This document shows, one piece after another, positions 47,201 through 58,545 of a DNA stretch of 64,000 bases. The stretch covers positions 310,001-374,000 of the forward strand of contig NW_027441288.1 in assembly GCF_949628215.1 (NCBI RefSeq), given 5' to 3'. Numbering within the stretch: the first letter of the stretch is position 1; each line of letters starts with the position of its first letter. The notes below the pieces were generated by a model. The model saw only the letters and a program-made list of their open reading frames with translations. It had not been told where the DNA came from and ran no database searches. Made by a program: the position numbers and the translations under genes. Source of the DNA: Phalacrocorax aristotelis (lineage: Eukaryota; Chordata; Aves; Suliformes; Phalacrocoracidae).

Positions 47201-50200
47201 TACTGGGAGGAAACTGGGATATACTGGGAGGCACTGGGAGGGAAGTGGGTGTCAACTGGGACATTCCAGTTTCCTCCCAGTACATCCCAGTTCCCTACCA
47301 GTGCAGCCCAGTACATCCCAGATCCCTCCCAGTACATCCCAGATCCCTCCCAGTCTGTCCCAGTACATCCCAGTTCCCTCACAGTACATCCCAGTTCACA
47401 CACAGTTCACACACAGTTCACTCCCAGTTCCATTCCAGTACAGCCCAGTACATGCCACTTTCCTCCAAGTAAATCCCAGTTCTCTCCCACTACATCCAAG
47501 TTCCCTCCCACTTCGCGATAAGTACATCCCAGTACTTCACAGTTCACTCCCAGTACATCCCGGTTCCCCCTCCGTACATAACAGTTCCCTCCCAGTACAC
47601 CCCAGTACATCCCAGTTCCCACCCAGTACATCCCAGTTCCCTCTAAGTACATCCCAGTGCATCCCAGTTCCCTCCCAGTACATCCCAGTTCCCTCTAAGT
47701 ACATCCCAGTACTTCACAGTTCCCTCCCAGTTCACTCCCAGTTCCCTCCCAGTACATCCCAGTTCCCTCTAAGTACATCCCAATACTTCATAGTTCCCTC
47801 CCAGCACGTCCCAGTACGTCCCAGTTCCCCTCAGTACATAACACTTCCCTCCCAGTACATACCAGTACATCCCAGTGTCCTCTCAGTACATCCCAGTTCC
47901 CTCCCAGTTTACTCCCAGTACACAACAGTTACCTCCCAGTACATCCCAGTACATCCTAGTAGATCCTAGGACATTTCAAATCCCTGCCAGTTCCACCCGG
48001 TACAACCCAGTACAAGCCTGTACATCCTAGTTCCTCCACAGTACATCCCAGGGCATCCCCGCACATTGTAGTGCCTCCCAGTACATCCCAGATCCCTCCC
48101 AGTACATCCCAGATCCCTCCCAGTCTGTCCCAGTACGTCCCAGTACATCCCAGTTCCCTCACAGTACATCCCAGTTCCCTCACAGTTCACACACAGTTCA
48201 CTCCCAGTTCACACACAGTTCACTCCCAGTTCCATTCCAGTACATCCCAGTACATGCCACTTTCCTCCAAGTAAATCCCAGTACCCTCCCACTACATTCA
48301 AGTTCCCTCCCACTTCCCTCTAAGTACATCCCAGTACTTCACAGTTCACTCCCAGTACATCCCAGTTCCCCCTCGGTACATAACAATTCCCTCCCAGTAC
48401 ACCCCAGTACATCCCAGTTCCCTCCCAGTATGTCCCACTACATCCCAGTTCCCTCCCAGTCCATCCCAGTTCCCTCCCAGTAAATCCCAATACCCAACAC
48501 TTTCCACCCAGTACATCCCAGTTCCCTCCCAGTACATCCCAGTTCCCTCTAAGTACATCCCAGTACTTCACAGTTCCCTCCCAGTTCACTCCCAGTACAT
48601 CCCAGTACATCCTAGTAGATCCTAGGACATTTCAAATCCCTACCAGCTCCACCCGGTACAACCCAGTACAAGCCTGTACATCCTAGTTCCTCCACGGTAC
48701 ATCCCAGGACATCCCCGCACATTGTAGTGCCTCCCAGTATATCCCAGCTCCCTCGCAGTACTGGGAGGGAACTGGGATGTACTGGGAGGGAACTGGGATG
48801 TACTGGGATGTAATGGGACGGAACTGGGATGTATTGGGAGGCATTGGGAAAGAAGTGGTAGTGAACCGGGAGGGAATTGGGATGTACGGGGATGAACTGG
48901 TAGGGAACTGGGATGTACTGGCATGGAACGGGGATGTGTTGGGATGTACAGGAACGGAACTGGAATGTACGGCGATGTATTGGCATGTACTGGCAGCGAG
49001 CTGGATTTACTGGGATGTACTGGGAGGAAACTGGGATATACTGGGAGGAAACTGGGATATACTGGGAGGAAACTGGGAGGGAAGTGGGTGTCAACTGGGA
49101 CATTCCAGTTTCCTCCCAGTACATCCCAGTTCCCTACCAGTGCAGCCCAGTACATCCCAGATCCCTCCCAGTCCCTCCCAGTACATCCCAGTTCCCTCAC
49201 AGTATATCCCAGTTCCCTCCCAGTTCACACACAGTTCACTCCCAGTTCCATTCCAGTACATCCCAGTACATCCCAGTTGCCTCCCAGTTCCCTCTAAGTA
49301 CATCCCAGTACTTCACAGTTCACTCCCACTACATGCCAGTACGTCCCAGTTCCCCCTTGGTACATAACACTTCCCTCCCAATACATCCAAGTTCCCTCCC
49401 AGTACATCCCAATCCCCTCCCAGTACATCCCAGTTCCCTGCCAGCATGTCCCCAGTACATCCCAGTTCGCTCCCAGTACATACCAGTTCCCTCCCAGTAC
49501 ATCCCAGTTCCCTCCCAGTTCACTCCCAGTACATCCCAGTACTTCACAGTTCCCTCCCAGTACATCCCAGTACGTCCCAGTTCCCCTCAGTACATAACAC
49601 TTCCCTCCCAGTACATAACAGTGCATCCCAGTGTCCTCACAGTACGTCCCAGTTCCCTCCCAGTACATCCCAGTTCCCTCCCTGTTCCTTCCCAGTACAT
49701 AACAGTTACCTCCCAGTACATCCCAGTAGATCCTGGTACATCCCAAATCCCTGCCAGTTCCACCTCGCACAACCCAGTACAAGCCTGTACATCCTAGTTC
49801 CTCCACGGTACATCCCAGGGCATCCCCGCACATTGTAGTGCCTCCCAGTACATCCCAGTTCCCTCCCAGTACTGGGAGGGAGCTGGGATGTACTGGGAGG
49901 GAACTGGGATGTACTGGGATGTAATGGGACGGAACTGGGATGTATTGGGAGGCACTGGGAAAGAAGTGGTAGTGAACCGGGAGGGAATTGGGATGTACGG
50001 GGATGAACTGGTAGGAAACTGGGATGTACTGGAATGTACGGCGATGTATTGGCATGTACTGGGAGCGAGCTGGGATTTACTGGGATGTACTGGGAGGAAA
50101 CTGGGATATACTGGGAGGAAACTGGGAGGAAATTGGGTGTCAACTGGGACATTCCAGTTTCCTCCCAGTACATCCCAATCCCCTCCCAGTACATCCCAGT

Positions 50201-52579
50201 TCCCTGCCAGTATGTCCCAGTACATCCCAGTTCCCTCCCACTACATCCCAGTTCCCTCCCAGTTCCCTCCCACTACATCCCAGTTCCCTCCCAGTACATA
50301 CCAGTTCCCTCCCAGTACATCCTGGTACATCCCAGTTCCCACCCAGTACATCCTACTACATACCAGTTCCCTCCCAGTTCACTCCCAGTACATCCCAGTA
50401 CTTCACAGTTCCATCCCAGTACATCCCAGTACGTCCCAGTTCCCCTCTGTAAATAACACTTCCCTCCCAGTACATAACAGTACATCCCAGTGTCCTCACA
50501 GTACGTCCCAGTTCCCTCCCAGTACATCCCAGTTCCCTACCAGTACGTCCCAGTTCCCTCCCAGTTCACTCCCAGTACATAACAGTTACCTCCCAGTACA
50601 TCCCAGTACATCCCAGTAGATCCTGGTACATCCCAAATCCCTGCTACTTCCACCCGGTACAACCAAGTACAAGCCTGTACATCCTAGTTCCTCCACAGTA
50701 CATCCCAGGGCATCCCCGCACATTGTAGTGCCTCCCAGTACATCCCAGCTCCCTCCCAGTACTGGGAGGGACCTGGGATGTACTGGGATGTAATGGGACG
50801 GAACTGGGATGTATTTGGAGGCAATGGGAAAGAAGTGGTAGCGAACCGGGAGGGAAGTGGGATGTACGGGGATGAACTGGTAGGAAACTGGGATGTACTG
50901 GCATGGAACGGGGATGTATTGGGATGTACAGGAACGGAACTGGAATGTACTGCGATGTACTGGGAGCAAACTGGGATTTACTGGGATGTACTGGGAGGGA
51001 ACTGGGATGTACTGGGATGTAATGGGACGGATCTGGGATGTATTGGGAGGCACTGGGAAAGAAGTGGTAGTGAACAGGGAGGGAATTGGGATGTACGGGG
51101 ATGAACTAGTAGGGAACTGGGATGTACTGGCATGGAACGGGGATGTATTGGGATGTACAGGAACGGAACTGGAATGTACGGCGATGTATTGGGGTGTACA
51201 GGAACGGAACTGGAATGTACGGCGATGTATTGGGATGTACTGGGAGCGAACTGGGATTTACTGGGATGTACTGGGAGGAAACTGGGATATACTGGGAGGA
51301 AACTGGGATTTACTGGGAGGAAACTGGGATTTACTGGGAGGAAACTGGGATTTACTGGGAGGAAACTGGGAGGGAAGTGGGTGTCAACTGGGACATTCCA
51401 GTGTCCTCCCAGTACATCCCAGTTCCCTACCAGTGCAGCCCAGTACATCCCAGATCCCTCCCAGTCCCTCCCAGTACCCTCACAGTACATCCCAGTTCCC
51501 TCCCAGTTCACACACAGTTCACTCCCAGTTCCATTCCAGTACGTCCCACTACATCCCAGTTGCCTCCCAGTTTCCTCTAAGTACATCCCAGTACTTCAAA
51601 GTTCCCTCACAGTACATCCCAGTTCCCTCACAGTACATCCCAGTACTTCACAGTTCACTCCCACTACATCCCAGTACGTCCCAGTTCCCCCTTGGTACAT
51701 AACACTTCCCTCCCAATACATCCAAGTTCCCTCCCAGTACATCCCAATCCACTCCCAGTACATCCCTGTTCCCTGCCAGTATGTCCCCAGTACATCCCAG
51801 TTCCCTCCCAGTACATACCAGTTCCCTCCCAGTACATCCCAGTACATCCCAGTTCCCTCCCAGTACATACCAGTTCCCTCCCACTACATCCCAGTACATC
51901 CTGGTACATCCCAGTTCCCACCCAGTACATCCTACTACATACCAGTTCCCTCCCAGTTGACTCCCAGTACATCCCAGTACTTCACAGTTCCCTCCCAGTA
52001 CATCCCAGTACATCCCAGTTCCCCTCAGTACATAACACTTCCCTCCCAGTACATAACAGTACATCCCAGTGTCCTCACAGTACGTCCCAGTTCCCTCACA
52101 GTACGTCCCAGTTCCCTACCAGTACATCCCAGTTCCCTCCCTGTTCCTTCCCAGTACATAACAGTTACCTCCCAGTACATCCCAGTACATCCTGGTACAT
52201 CCCAAATCCCTGCCAGTTCCACCCGGTACAACCCAGTACAAGCCTGTACATCCTAGTTCCTCCACAGTACATCCCAGGGCATCCCCGCACATTGTAGTGC
52301 CTCCCAGTACATCCCAGTTCCCTCCCAGTACTGGGAGGGACCTGGGATGTACTGGGAGGGAACTGGGATGTACTGGGATGTAATGGGACGGATCTGGGAT
52401 GTATTGGGAGGCACTGGGAAAGAAGTGGTAGTGAACCGGGAGGGAATTGGGATGTACGGGGATGAACTAATAGGGAACTGGGATGTACTGGCATGGAACG
52501 GGGATGTATTGGGATGTACAGGAACGGAACTGGAATGTACGGCGATGTATTGGCATGTACTGGGAGCGAACTGGGATTT

Positions 52580-52797
52580 ACTGGGATGTACTGGGAGGAA
52601 ACTGGGATATACTGGGAGGAAACTGTGATTTACTGGGAGGAAACTGGGATTTACTGGGAGGAAACTGGGATTTACTGGGAGGAAACTGGGATTTACTGGG
52701 AGGAAACTGGGATATACTGGGAGGAAACTGGGATATACTGGGAGGAAACTGGGATATACTGGGAGGAAACTGGGATATACTGGGAGGAAACTGGGAG
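52580..52797 (+). repeat. Largest local 21-bp expansion in a G-block
   Basis: About ten consecutive GGAAACTGGGAT(A/T)TACTGG-type units, with TTT-type units in the middle flanked by ATA-type units. Typical higher-order units have one to three copies here. Confidence 0.85.
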
Positions 52798-54871
52798 GGA
52801 AGTGGGTGTCAACTGGGACATTCCAGTGTCCTCCCAGTACATCCCAGTTCCCTACCAGTGCAGCCCAGTACATCCCAGATCCCTCCCAGTCCCCTCACAG
52901 TACATCCCAGTTCCCTCCCAGTTCACACACAGTTCACTCCCAGTTCCATTCCAGTACGTCCCACTACATCCCAGTTGCCTCCCAGTTCCCTCTAAGTACA
53001 TCCCAGTACTTCAAAGTTCCCTCCCAGTACATCCCAGTTCCCTCACAGTACATCCCAGTACTTCACAGTTCACTCCCACTACATCCCAGTACGTCCCAGT
53101 TCCCCCTTGGTACATAACACTTCCCTCCCAATACATCCAAGTTCCCTCCCAGTACATCCCAATCCACTCCCAGTACATCCCAGTTCCCTGCCAGTATGTC
53201 CCCAGTACATCCCAGTTCCCTCCCAGTACATCCCAGTACATACCAGTTCCCTCCTAGTACATCCCAGTTCCCACCCAGTACATCCTACTACATACCAGTT
53301 CCCTCCCAGTTCACTCCCAGTACATCCCAGTACTTCACAGTTCCCTCCCAGTACATCCCAGTACATCCCAGTTCCCCTCAGTACATAACACTTCCCTCCC
53401 AGTACATAACAGTACATCCCAGTGTCCTCACAGTACGTCCCAGTTCCCTCACAGTACATCCCAGTTCCCTACCAGTACATCCCAGTACATCCTGGTACAT
53501 CCCAAATCCCTGCCAGTTCCACCCGGTACAACCCAGTACAAGCCTGTACATCCTAGTTCCTCCACAGTACATCCCAGGGCATCCCCGCACATTGTAGTGC
53601 CTCCCAGTACATCCCAGCTCCCTCCCAGTACTGGGAAGGACCTGGGATGTACTGGGATGTAATGGGACGTACTGGGATGTAATGGGACGTACTGGGAGGG
53701 AACTGGGATGTACTGGGAGGGAACTGGGATGTACTGGGATGTAATGGGACGGAACTGGGATGTATTGGGACGGAACTGGGAAAGAAGTGGTAGTGAACCG
53801 GGAGGGAATTGGGATGTACGGGGATGAACTGGTAGGGAACTGGGATGTACTGGCATGGAACGGGGATGTATTGGGATGTACAGGAACGGAACTGGAATGT
53901 ACTGGGATGTACTGGGAGCAAACTGGGATTTACTGGGATGTACTGGGAGGAGACTGGGATATACTGGGAGGCACTGGGAGGGAAGTGGGTGTCAACTGGG
54001 ACATTCCAGATTCCTCCCAGTACATCCCAGTTCCCTACCAGTGCATCCCAGTACATCCCAGATCCCTCCCAGTGCATCCCAGTACATCCCAGATCCCTCC
54101 CAGTCTGTCCCAGTACATCCCAGTACATCCCAGTTCCCTCACAGTACATCCCAGTTCCCTCACAGTTCACACACAGTTCACTCCCAGTTCCATTCCAGTA
54201 CATCCCAGTACATGCCACTTTCCTCCAAGTAAATCCCAGTTCTCTCCCACTACATCCAAGTTCCCTCCCACTTCCCTCTAAGTACATCCCAGTACTTCAC
54301 AGTTCACTCCCAGTACATCCCAGTTCCCCCTTGGTACATAACAGTCCCCTCCCAGTACACCCCAGTACATCCCAGTTCCCTCCCAGTATGTCCCACTACA
54401 TCCCAGTTCCCTCCCAGTCCATCCCAGTTCCCTCCCAGTAAATCCCAATTCCCAACACTTTCCTCCCAGTACATCCCAGTTCCCTCCCAGTACATCCCAG
54501 TTCCCTCCCAGTACATCCCAGTTCCCTCCCAGTACATCCCAGTTCCCTCCCAGTACATCCCAGTACTTCACAGTTCCCTCCCAGCACATCCCAGTACGTC
54601 CCAGTTACCCTCAGTACATAACACTTCCCTCCCAGTACATAACAGTACATCCCAGTTCCCTACCAGTTCCTTCCCAGTACATAACAGTTACCTCCCAGTA
54701 CATCCCAGTACATCCTGGTACATCCCAAATCCCTGCCAGTTCCACCCGGTACAACCCAGTACAAGCCTGTACATCCTAGTTCCTCCACACTACATCCCAG
54801 GACATCCCAGGACATTGTAGAGCCTCCCAGTACGTCCCAGTTCCCTCCCAGTACAACCCAGTAGATCCTGG

Positions 54872-54959
54872 TACGTCCCCGTTCCCCGCACTGTACGTCC
54901 CCGTTCCCCGCACTGTACGTCCCCGTTCCCCGCACTGTACGTCCCCGTTCCCCGCACTG
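54872..54959 (+). repeat. 22-bp GC-rich tandem repeat, 4 copies, at the array 2 edge
   Basis: Four exact copies of the unit that occurs three times at 12167-12232. It is followed by TACTGGGAG and the LTR remnant, as in copy 1. Confidence 0.95.
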
Positions 54960-54965
54960 TACTGG

Positions 54966-55221
54966 GAGGACAACCGAGCCTGCGCAGTGACTGACATAGG
55001 GAACGAGCAAGTTTGTACCCATCACTAGACAAGACAATAATGACTATGTATGAGTATGTGAAATTTTCATCTATAAATTGTACGGGAAAGGTGCGTGAGG
55101 TACGCACGCCAGGAGGAGCGATCCCCCGTGCATCCGGCGCCGCGAATAAAGAATGCCTGCTCTTTAATACTAAATTGGTGTTGAGGAGTCGTTTCCGATT
55201 TTAACGCGTTTTTCGGTAACA
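54966..55221 (+). mobile_element. 5'-truncated LTR of the ERV-A family (duplicon copy 3)
   Basis: The same 256-bp fragment as 12239-12494, with the same breakpoint against satellite and the same CAGGGAGTC right flank. The truncation therefore predates the 42.7-kb duplication. Confidence 0.85.
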
Positions 55222-56647
55222 CAGGGAGTCAGATCAAGAGAGCCAGAGAACAACAAAACACCGACAGGCTACAGGACAGAGCAGGAGGAATAAAAAAAAA
55301 AAAAAAAAAAACGGAGCCAGAGCCAGGCAGAGAGAGGCGGAGAAAGAAAAAGGAGCCACAGGCTACAGGACAGAGAGAGGGAGGACTGAAAAGACGGGGA
55401 GGCAGGGAGCCACTCAGAGCGAGATGGAGAAAGAAGGTGCGGGGGGGGCGCAAAAAAAAATAATTTTGCAGCAGGTAAGGAAAGAGAGGGGGCCGGGGGA
55501 GAGACAGGGAGGGCCCAGGACGTACAAGAGAGGCAACGGGGCCCCAGTGGCCCAGGACTCACCGCGACTCTCGCTCTCAGCGCTGCTGGCACAATTTAGC
55601 CGTTCAGATGCTTCTTTCCCCTCCTCTCCTCCCTGCCTCTTCTGCAGCTCCAGACTCTAGGCCGTCCTCCACCTGAAGAGAATACGTGGGTGTCTTACAG
55701 CTCTTACCAGATGAGGCTTCCTAGGCACGTAGCCTAGCTTGCTCGTGCACTACACGCCCGTACCCAACTCCGGGTTACGCGTACAGACCCTACGGTGCAC
55801 GTTGGTGGCCTGGCCCGCTGCGGGCTATGAAGGGGGATCCTTCCTCCCCCACCTGCATGGACAGGCTCTCTCTTGCCTGCGGCAGGAAGGCAGCTGGCAG
55901 CCAGAGCACCTTCAGTTTCTTCTTCTTTACCTTTCGTTGGCGTCTCCAGCTTCAGCCGAGGCAGCTCCTGTCCGCAGCCGGGAAGGGCTTTGTCTATCCC
56001 TTTTCGGCCCTGCGCTGCGAGGACGGCGAGGACGGGCAGAGAGAAGCCACGCGAGCCTGAGACGGCCGCAGGCAACGGCATCCCCGGGGGAAGGACAGAC
56101 AACCACGTCCTCAGCACGGTCTCTGGGAGAGGGAAAGAAGAAACAGCGACCGTCATTACCGTCGATCGACCCTGGCCAAAGCCTCTCCTTCCGCAGGGGC
56201 TTCTGGACACACCGCTCCCTCCCCACGCTACTGCTAAGGGCCCCTGCGCCAAGGGGGAATCCAGTGCGCTTGAGGGACGGCTTGCTGCCTTCACGACAGG
56301 GCCTGGGGGCGGCCTAAGGCTATGCAGCACGCTTATGGGGAGGTGCCGGAGCTGGGGGCAGGCGCACGGGGCAAGGGGGGCCAGGGGAGGCTGAGCGGGA
56401 CCTCCGGTGGGCCGGGGACGCGGCCATCATCTGCGCCCTGGGCACGGGGAAAAGGTCATCGTCCTCCTCCTTTCCCTCTTCCCTTCTGTCAGCTCCCGGG
56501 GAACTCACCGCTTCTCGGGAAGCGGCCGCACCCGCAAGCCCCCAGTAATCAACACGAATCCAACCCCAAAAATACACCTCGCGTACCGTACGCGCCACGG
56601 CCGCCCGGCACCCGAGCGCCGGAAGACCGCGCCTCCCGCCATGCCCG

Positions 56648-56798
56648 GCGAACCACGTGACAGGGCCGGCAGCCACTGCGCCAGGAATACAGCTCCCGGC
56701 ATGCTCTGCGGCACAACCCGGCCGCCCGGCAGCCGCAAGGACTACAGCTCCCGGCATGCTCTGCGGCACAACCCGGCCGCCCGGCGGCCGGTTTGATG
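56648..56798. promoter_or_regulatory. CpG-island promoter element with a tandem pair of ZNF143/SBS-like sites (copy 3)
   Basis: The counterpart of 13925-14075: (A/C)TACAGCTCCCGGCATGC at 56686-56704 and 56741-56759, with the 55-bp tandem structure and the CACGTGAC E-box kept. Confidence 0.6.
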
Positions 56799-57582
56799 CG
56801 GAGCCACCCAGCATCCCTGCGAGCACAGCTGCAGGCGCAACAGCAGTTACGCAGCCACAACTAGGCACTAAACAAAGGCTTTCCAACACTGGAGGTCTAG
56901 AACAGGTAGACATTAGCACAGAAGCACAAGGGGCTCCGTCACCCTGCACAAATCTCCCCGTGCCTACACACGCACACGTTCAGAAGTTAGTTATCAGAAA
57001 ACGCCCGACTCAGCCATTTGCCACAGTCACGAGACTCACGACATGATAACACGACATGACACGCGAGGTGGGCTCAGAGTTTTAAGGCAAGAAATACCTC
57101 CCACGCCCCCCACCCGAGATCTTTCAGGGTCCACACCTGCCATCGCCCCGCACCAAACCTACCCGGCCAAAGGCTTTCAGGTGGCCCGAAACACTGTACA
57201 CAGAAAATAACCAGGGACAGACCTGCATTGTTCGGAAGCGAACGATGCCCGACCGGGGCTCCTCTGCGGGGCACGGAGCCCCCCGGCCCCGCCCGGAGAC
57301 ACACACCCGCCCCCCGCTGCCCAAACTCACCCACCAGCGCTCTCCGGCCCCCGGACACGGCCGCGCTGCTCTCTCAGGCGGCTGCCGCAGGCGAGGCTCG
57401 GGCACCGCCAGGCCTCCAGGCGTCCCGAGGGGCTGCCGGCCACCGCAGGGGATGGCTGCCGGCGGCCGGACCGCCGCGGCGCTCCCCGCCCAGCTCCCAG
57501 CAGGCTCCGCCGGCCGCGGGCTTCCCACGCCGGGCCGCAGAGGGGCCCCGGCACCGCACAGGGACGCCTCGCGACCCGGCCG

Positions 57583-57743
57583 CCACACGCACCGGCCCTT
57601 CGGCCTCCACACGCACCGCTCCCGCCCCCGCTCCGACGCGCCGCGCACGCGCCACCGGAAGCCCGAGCCCCGCGGGGCGGCCCTTAAAGGGCGGCCGGAA
57701 GGAACGGCCCCCACCGGCCCCGCCACCGCGCCCAGCCGGTGAG
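57583..57743. promoter_or_regulatory. CpG-island core promoter (copy 3)
   Basis: GC boxes, CCGCGCACGCGCC, ACCGGAAGCC (from 57654) and TTAAAGGG as in copy 1. The - strand donor-like GGTGG/GTGAGTTT sits near 57331; the base after the GTGAGT core differs from copy 1. Confidence 0.55.
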
Positions 57744-57746
57744 CGC

Positions 57747-57764
57747 CAGCGCCCCCTGCTGGCC
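57747..57764 (-). promoter_or_regulatory. CTCF-like binding site (copy 3)
   Basis: Identical 18-mer to copies 1 and 2. It now lies about 0.35 kb from the ERV-B LTR rather than from an array. Confidence 0.7.
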
Positions 57765-58043
57765 GGGCCGCGCTCAGCTCGCGAGGGCGCCGAGGGCCGG
57801 GCGGGGCGGGACGCGCCGGCTCGGGGCCAGCGCCTTCTCGGGGCGAGCGGGAAACCCCTGCGGGCCCCGGTCACGGCCGGGCACAGCCGCGCGCCCTCCG
57901 AGAGCTGCTGAACGGGGCTGCCGCTCGTGACACATACCGAGCCGTCTGCGACGGGAGCGGGCAGAGGAGGAAGGGGCCGGCGGCCGCGGCGCCCTGGCCC
58001 CAGGCGGGGGGGGGGGCTGGGGCCCGGGGGGCCGCCCCCCTCC

Positions 58044-58118
58044 TCACAGTTCCCTCACAGTTCCCTCACAGTTCCCTCACAGTTCCCTCACAGTTCCCTC
58101 ACAGTTCCCTCACAGTTC
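58044..58118 (+). repeat. 11-bp minisatellite (TCACAGTTCCC)n, about 7 copies, interrupted by ERV-B
   Basis: Perfect repeats end at CACAGTTC, and the next bases are the TG of the ERV-B LTR. Confidence 0.95.
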
Positions 58119-58508
58119 TGTCATAAATTTAGACCACAATGGATCATAATCCAATTAGAATTTTATTAATTGTAGCAAGTAGAATATGAGCAAATACAGC
58201 GCTGGACGGCAGGGGAGTCTGCGCTCCGCCAACTGCCGTACTGAGCAGTTCAAACAGTCTCTCTTTATACATCTTTACTTCCATGTTCAATGAGATAGTG
58301 GAGGTACTTTTCGCATGCTTCAGTTGTTGTTAGGGGGTCGTTTCCTGCTTCCTGGTGATATATGGGGTTGCTTGTCTTATCTCTGTCGATAAGTTTGGAC
58401 ATCTGGTGGTTATCTTGCATAAACACGCCTGGGAGGTATTCTTCGCATGCTTTACATTGAACTTTAACATAAGTCTTAATAAACAATACCTTAGTTCAGT
58501 CTCTCACA
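58119..58508 (-). mobile_element. ERV-B 3' LTR (about 390 bp)
   Basis: On the - strand it starts TGTGAGAGACTG right after the polypurine tract and ends TTTATGACA next to the minisatellite, giving imperfect inverted ends TGTGAGA/TTATGACA. A TATAAA box lies at 58269-58264 and AATAAA at 58167-58162, so U3 is about 270 bp, R about 95 bp and U5 very short. The start could be two bases further in, since TGTGAG contains two possible TG starts. Confidence 0.85.
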
Positions 58509-58510
58509 AT

Positions 58511-58529
58511 CCCCCCTTTTTCTTTTTTT
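58511..58529 (-). other. ERV-B polypurine tract
   Basis: The - strand reads AAAAAAAGAAAAAGGGGGG followed by ATTG and the LTR. This is the classical plus-strand primer position. It lies only about 17 bases after the env stop. Confidence 0.9.
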
Positions 58530-58545
58530 ATCCTATTATTGTTTA

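Larger units (their letters stand above)
29249..54965. repeat. Satellite array 2: 25.7 kb of orientation-switching higher-order units
   Basis: Same 21-bp family and unit anatomy as array 1. Palindrome centres (left base) lie at 29440, 31219, 32162, 33220, 34182, 34950, 36207, 37264, 38237, 39875, 41183, 42736, 43939, 44902, 46941, 48759, 49870, 50760, 52329 and 53629, giving units of about 0.77-2.04 kb. Three tail elements (near 39380, 42116 and 48060) lack a following G-block, so those units are partial or fused. The unit opening at 50760 shares the rare variant GTATTTGGAGGCAATGGG with the array 1 unit opening at 5740. The longest frame, 562 codons (29458-31146), has no start context, family motif or codon structure and reflects only the 21-bp period. 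Confidence 0.95.
54966..58118 (+). repeat. Duplicon copy 3
   Basis: Near-identical to 12239-15428, at an offset of 42727 bp at the LTR remnant and 42723 bp after the homopolymer tracts. It contains the purine-rich repeat (55222-55490), the GC-rich unique sequence (55490-56570), the CpG promoter elements, the CTCF-like site and a shorter 11-bp minisatellite. It ends where ERV-B is inserted. Confidence 0.92.

Noticed and set aside
29249-54965. Telomeric or known galliform 41-bp satellite
   Set aside because: No TTAGGG runs are present, and the period is 21 bp with a different sequence from the 41-bp family as far as I recall it. I did not assign it to a named family.
58265-58486. 73-codon - strand frame in the ERV-B LTR
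   Set aside because: It lies entirely within U3 of the LTR, overlaps the TATA box and has no recognisable motif.
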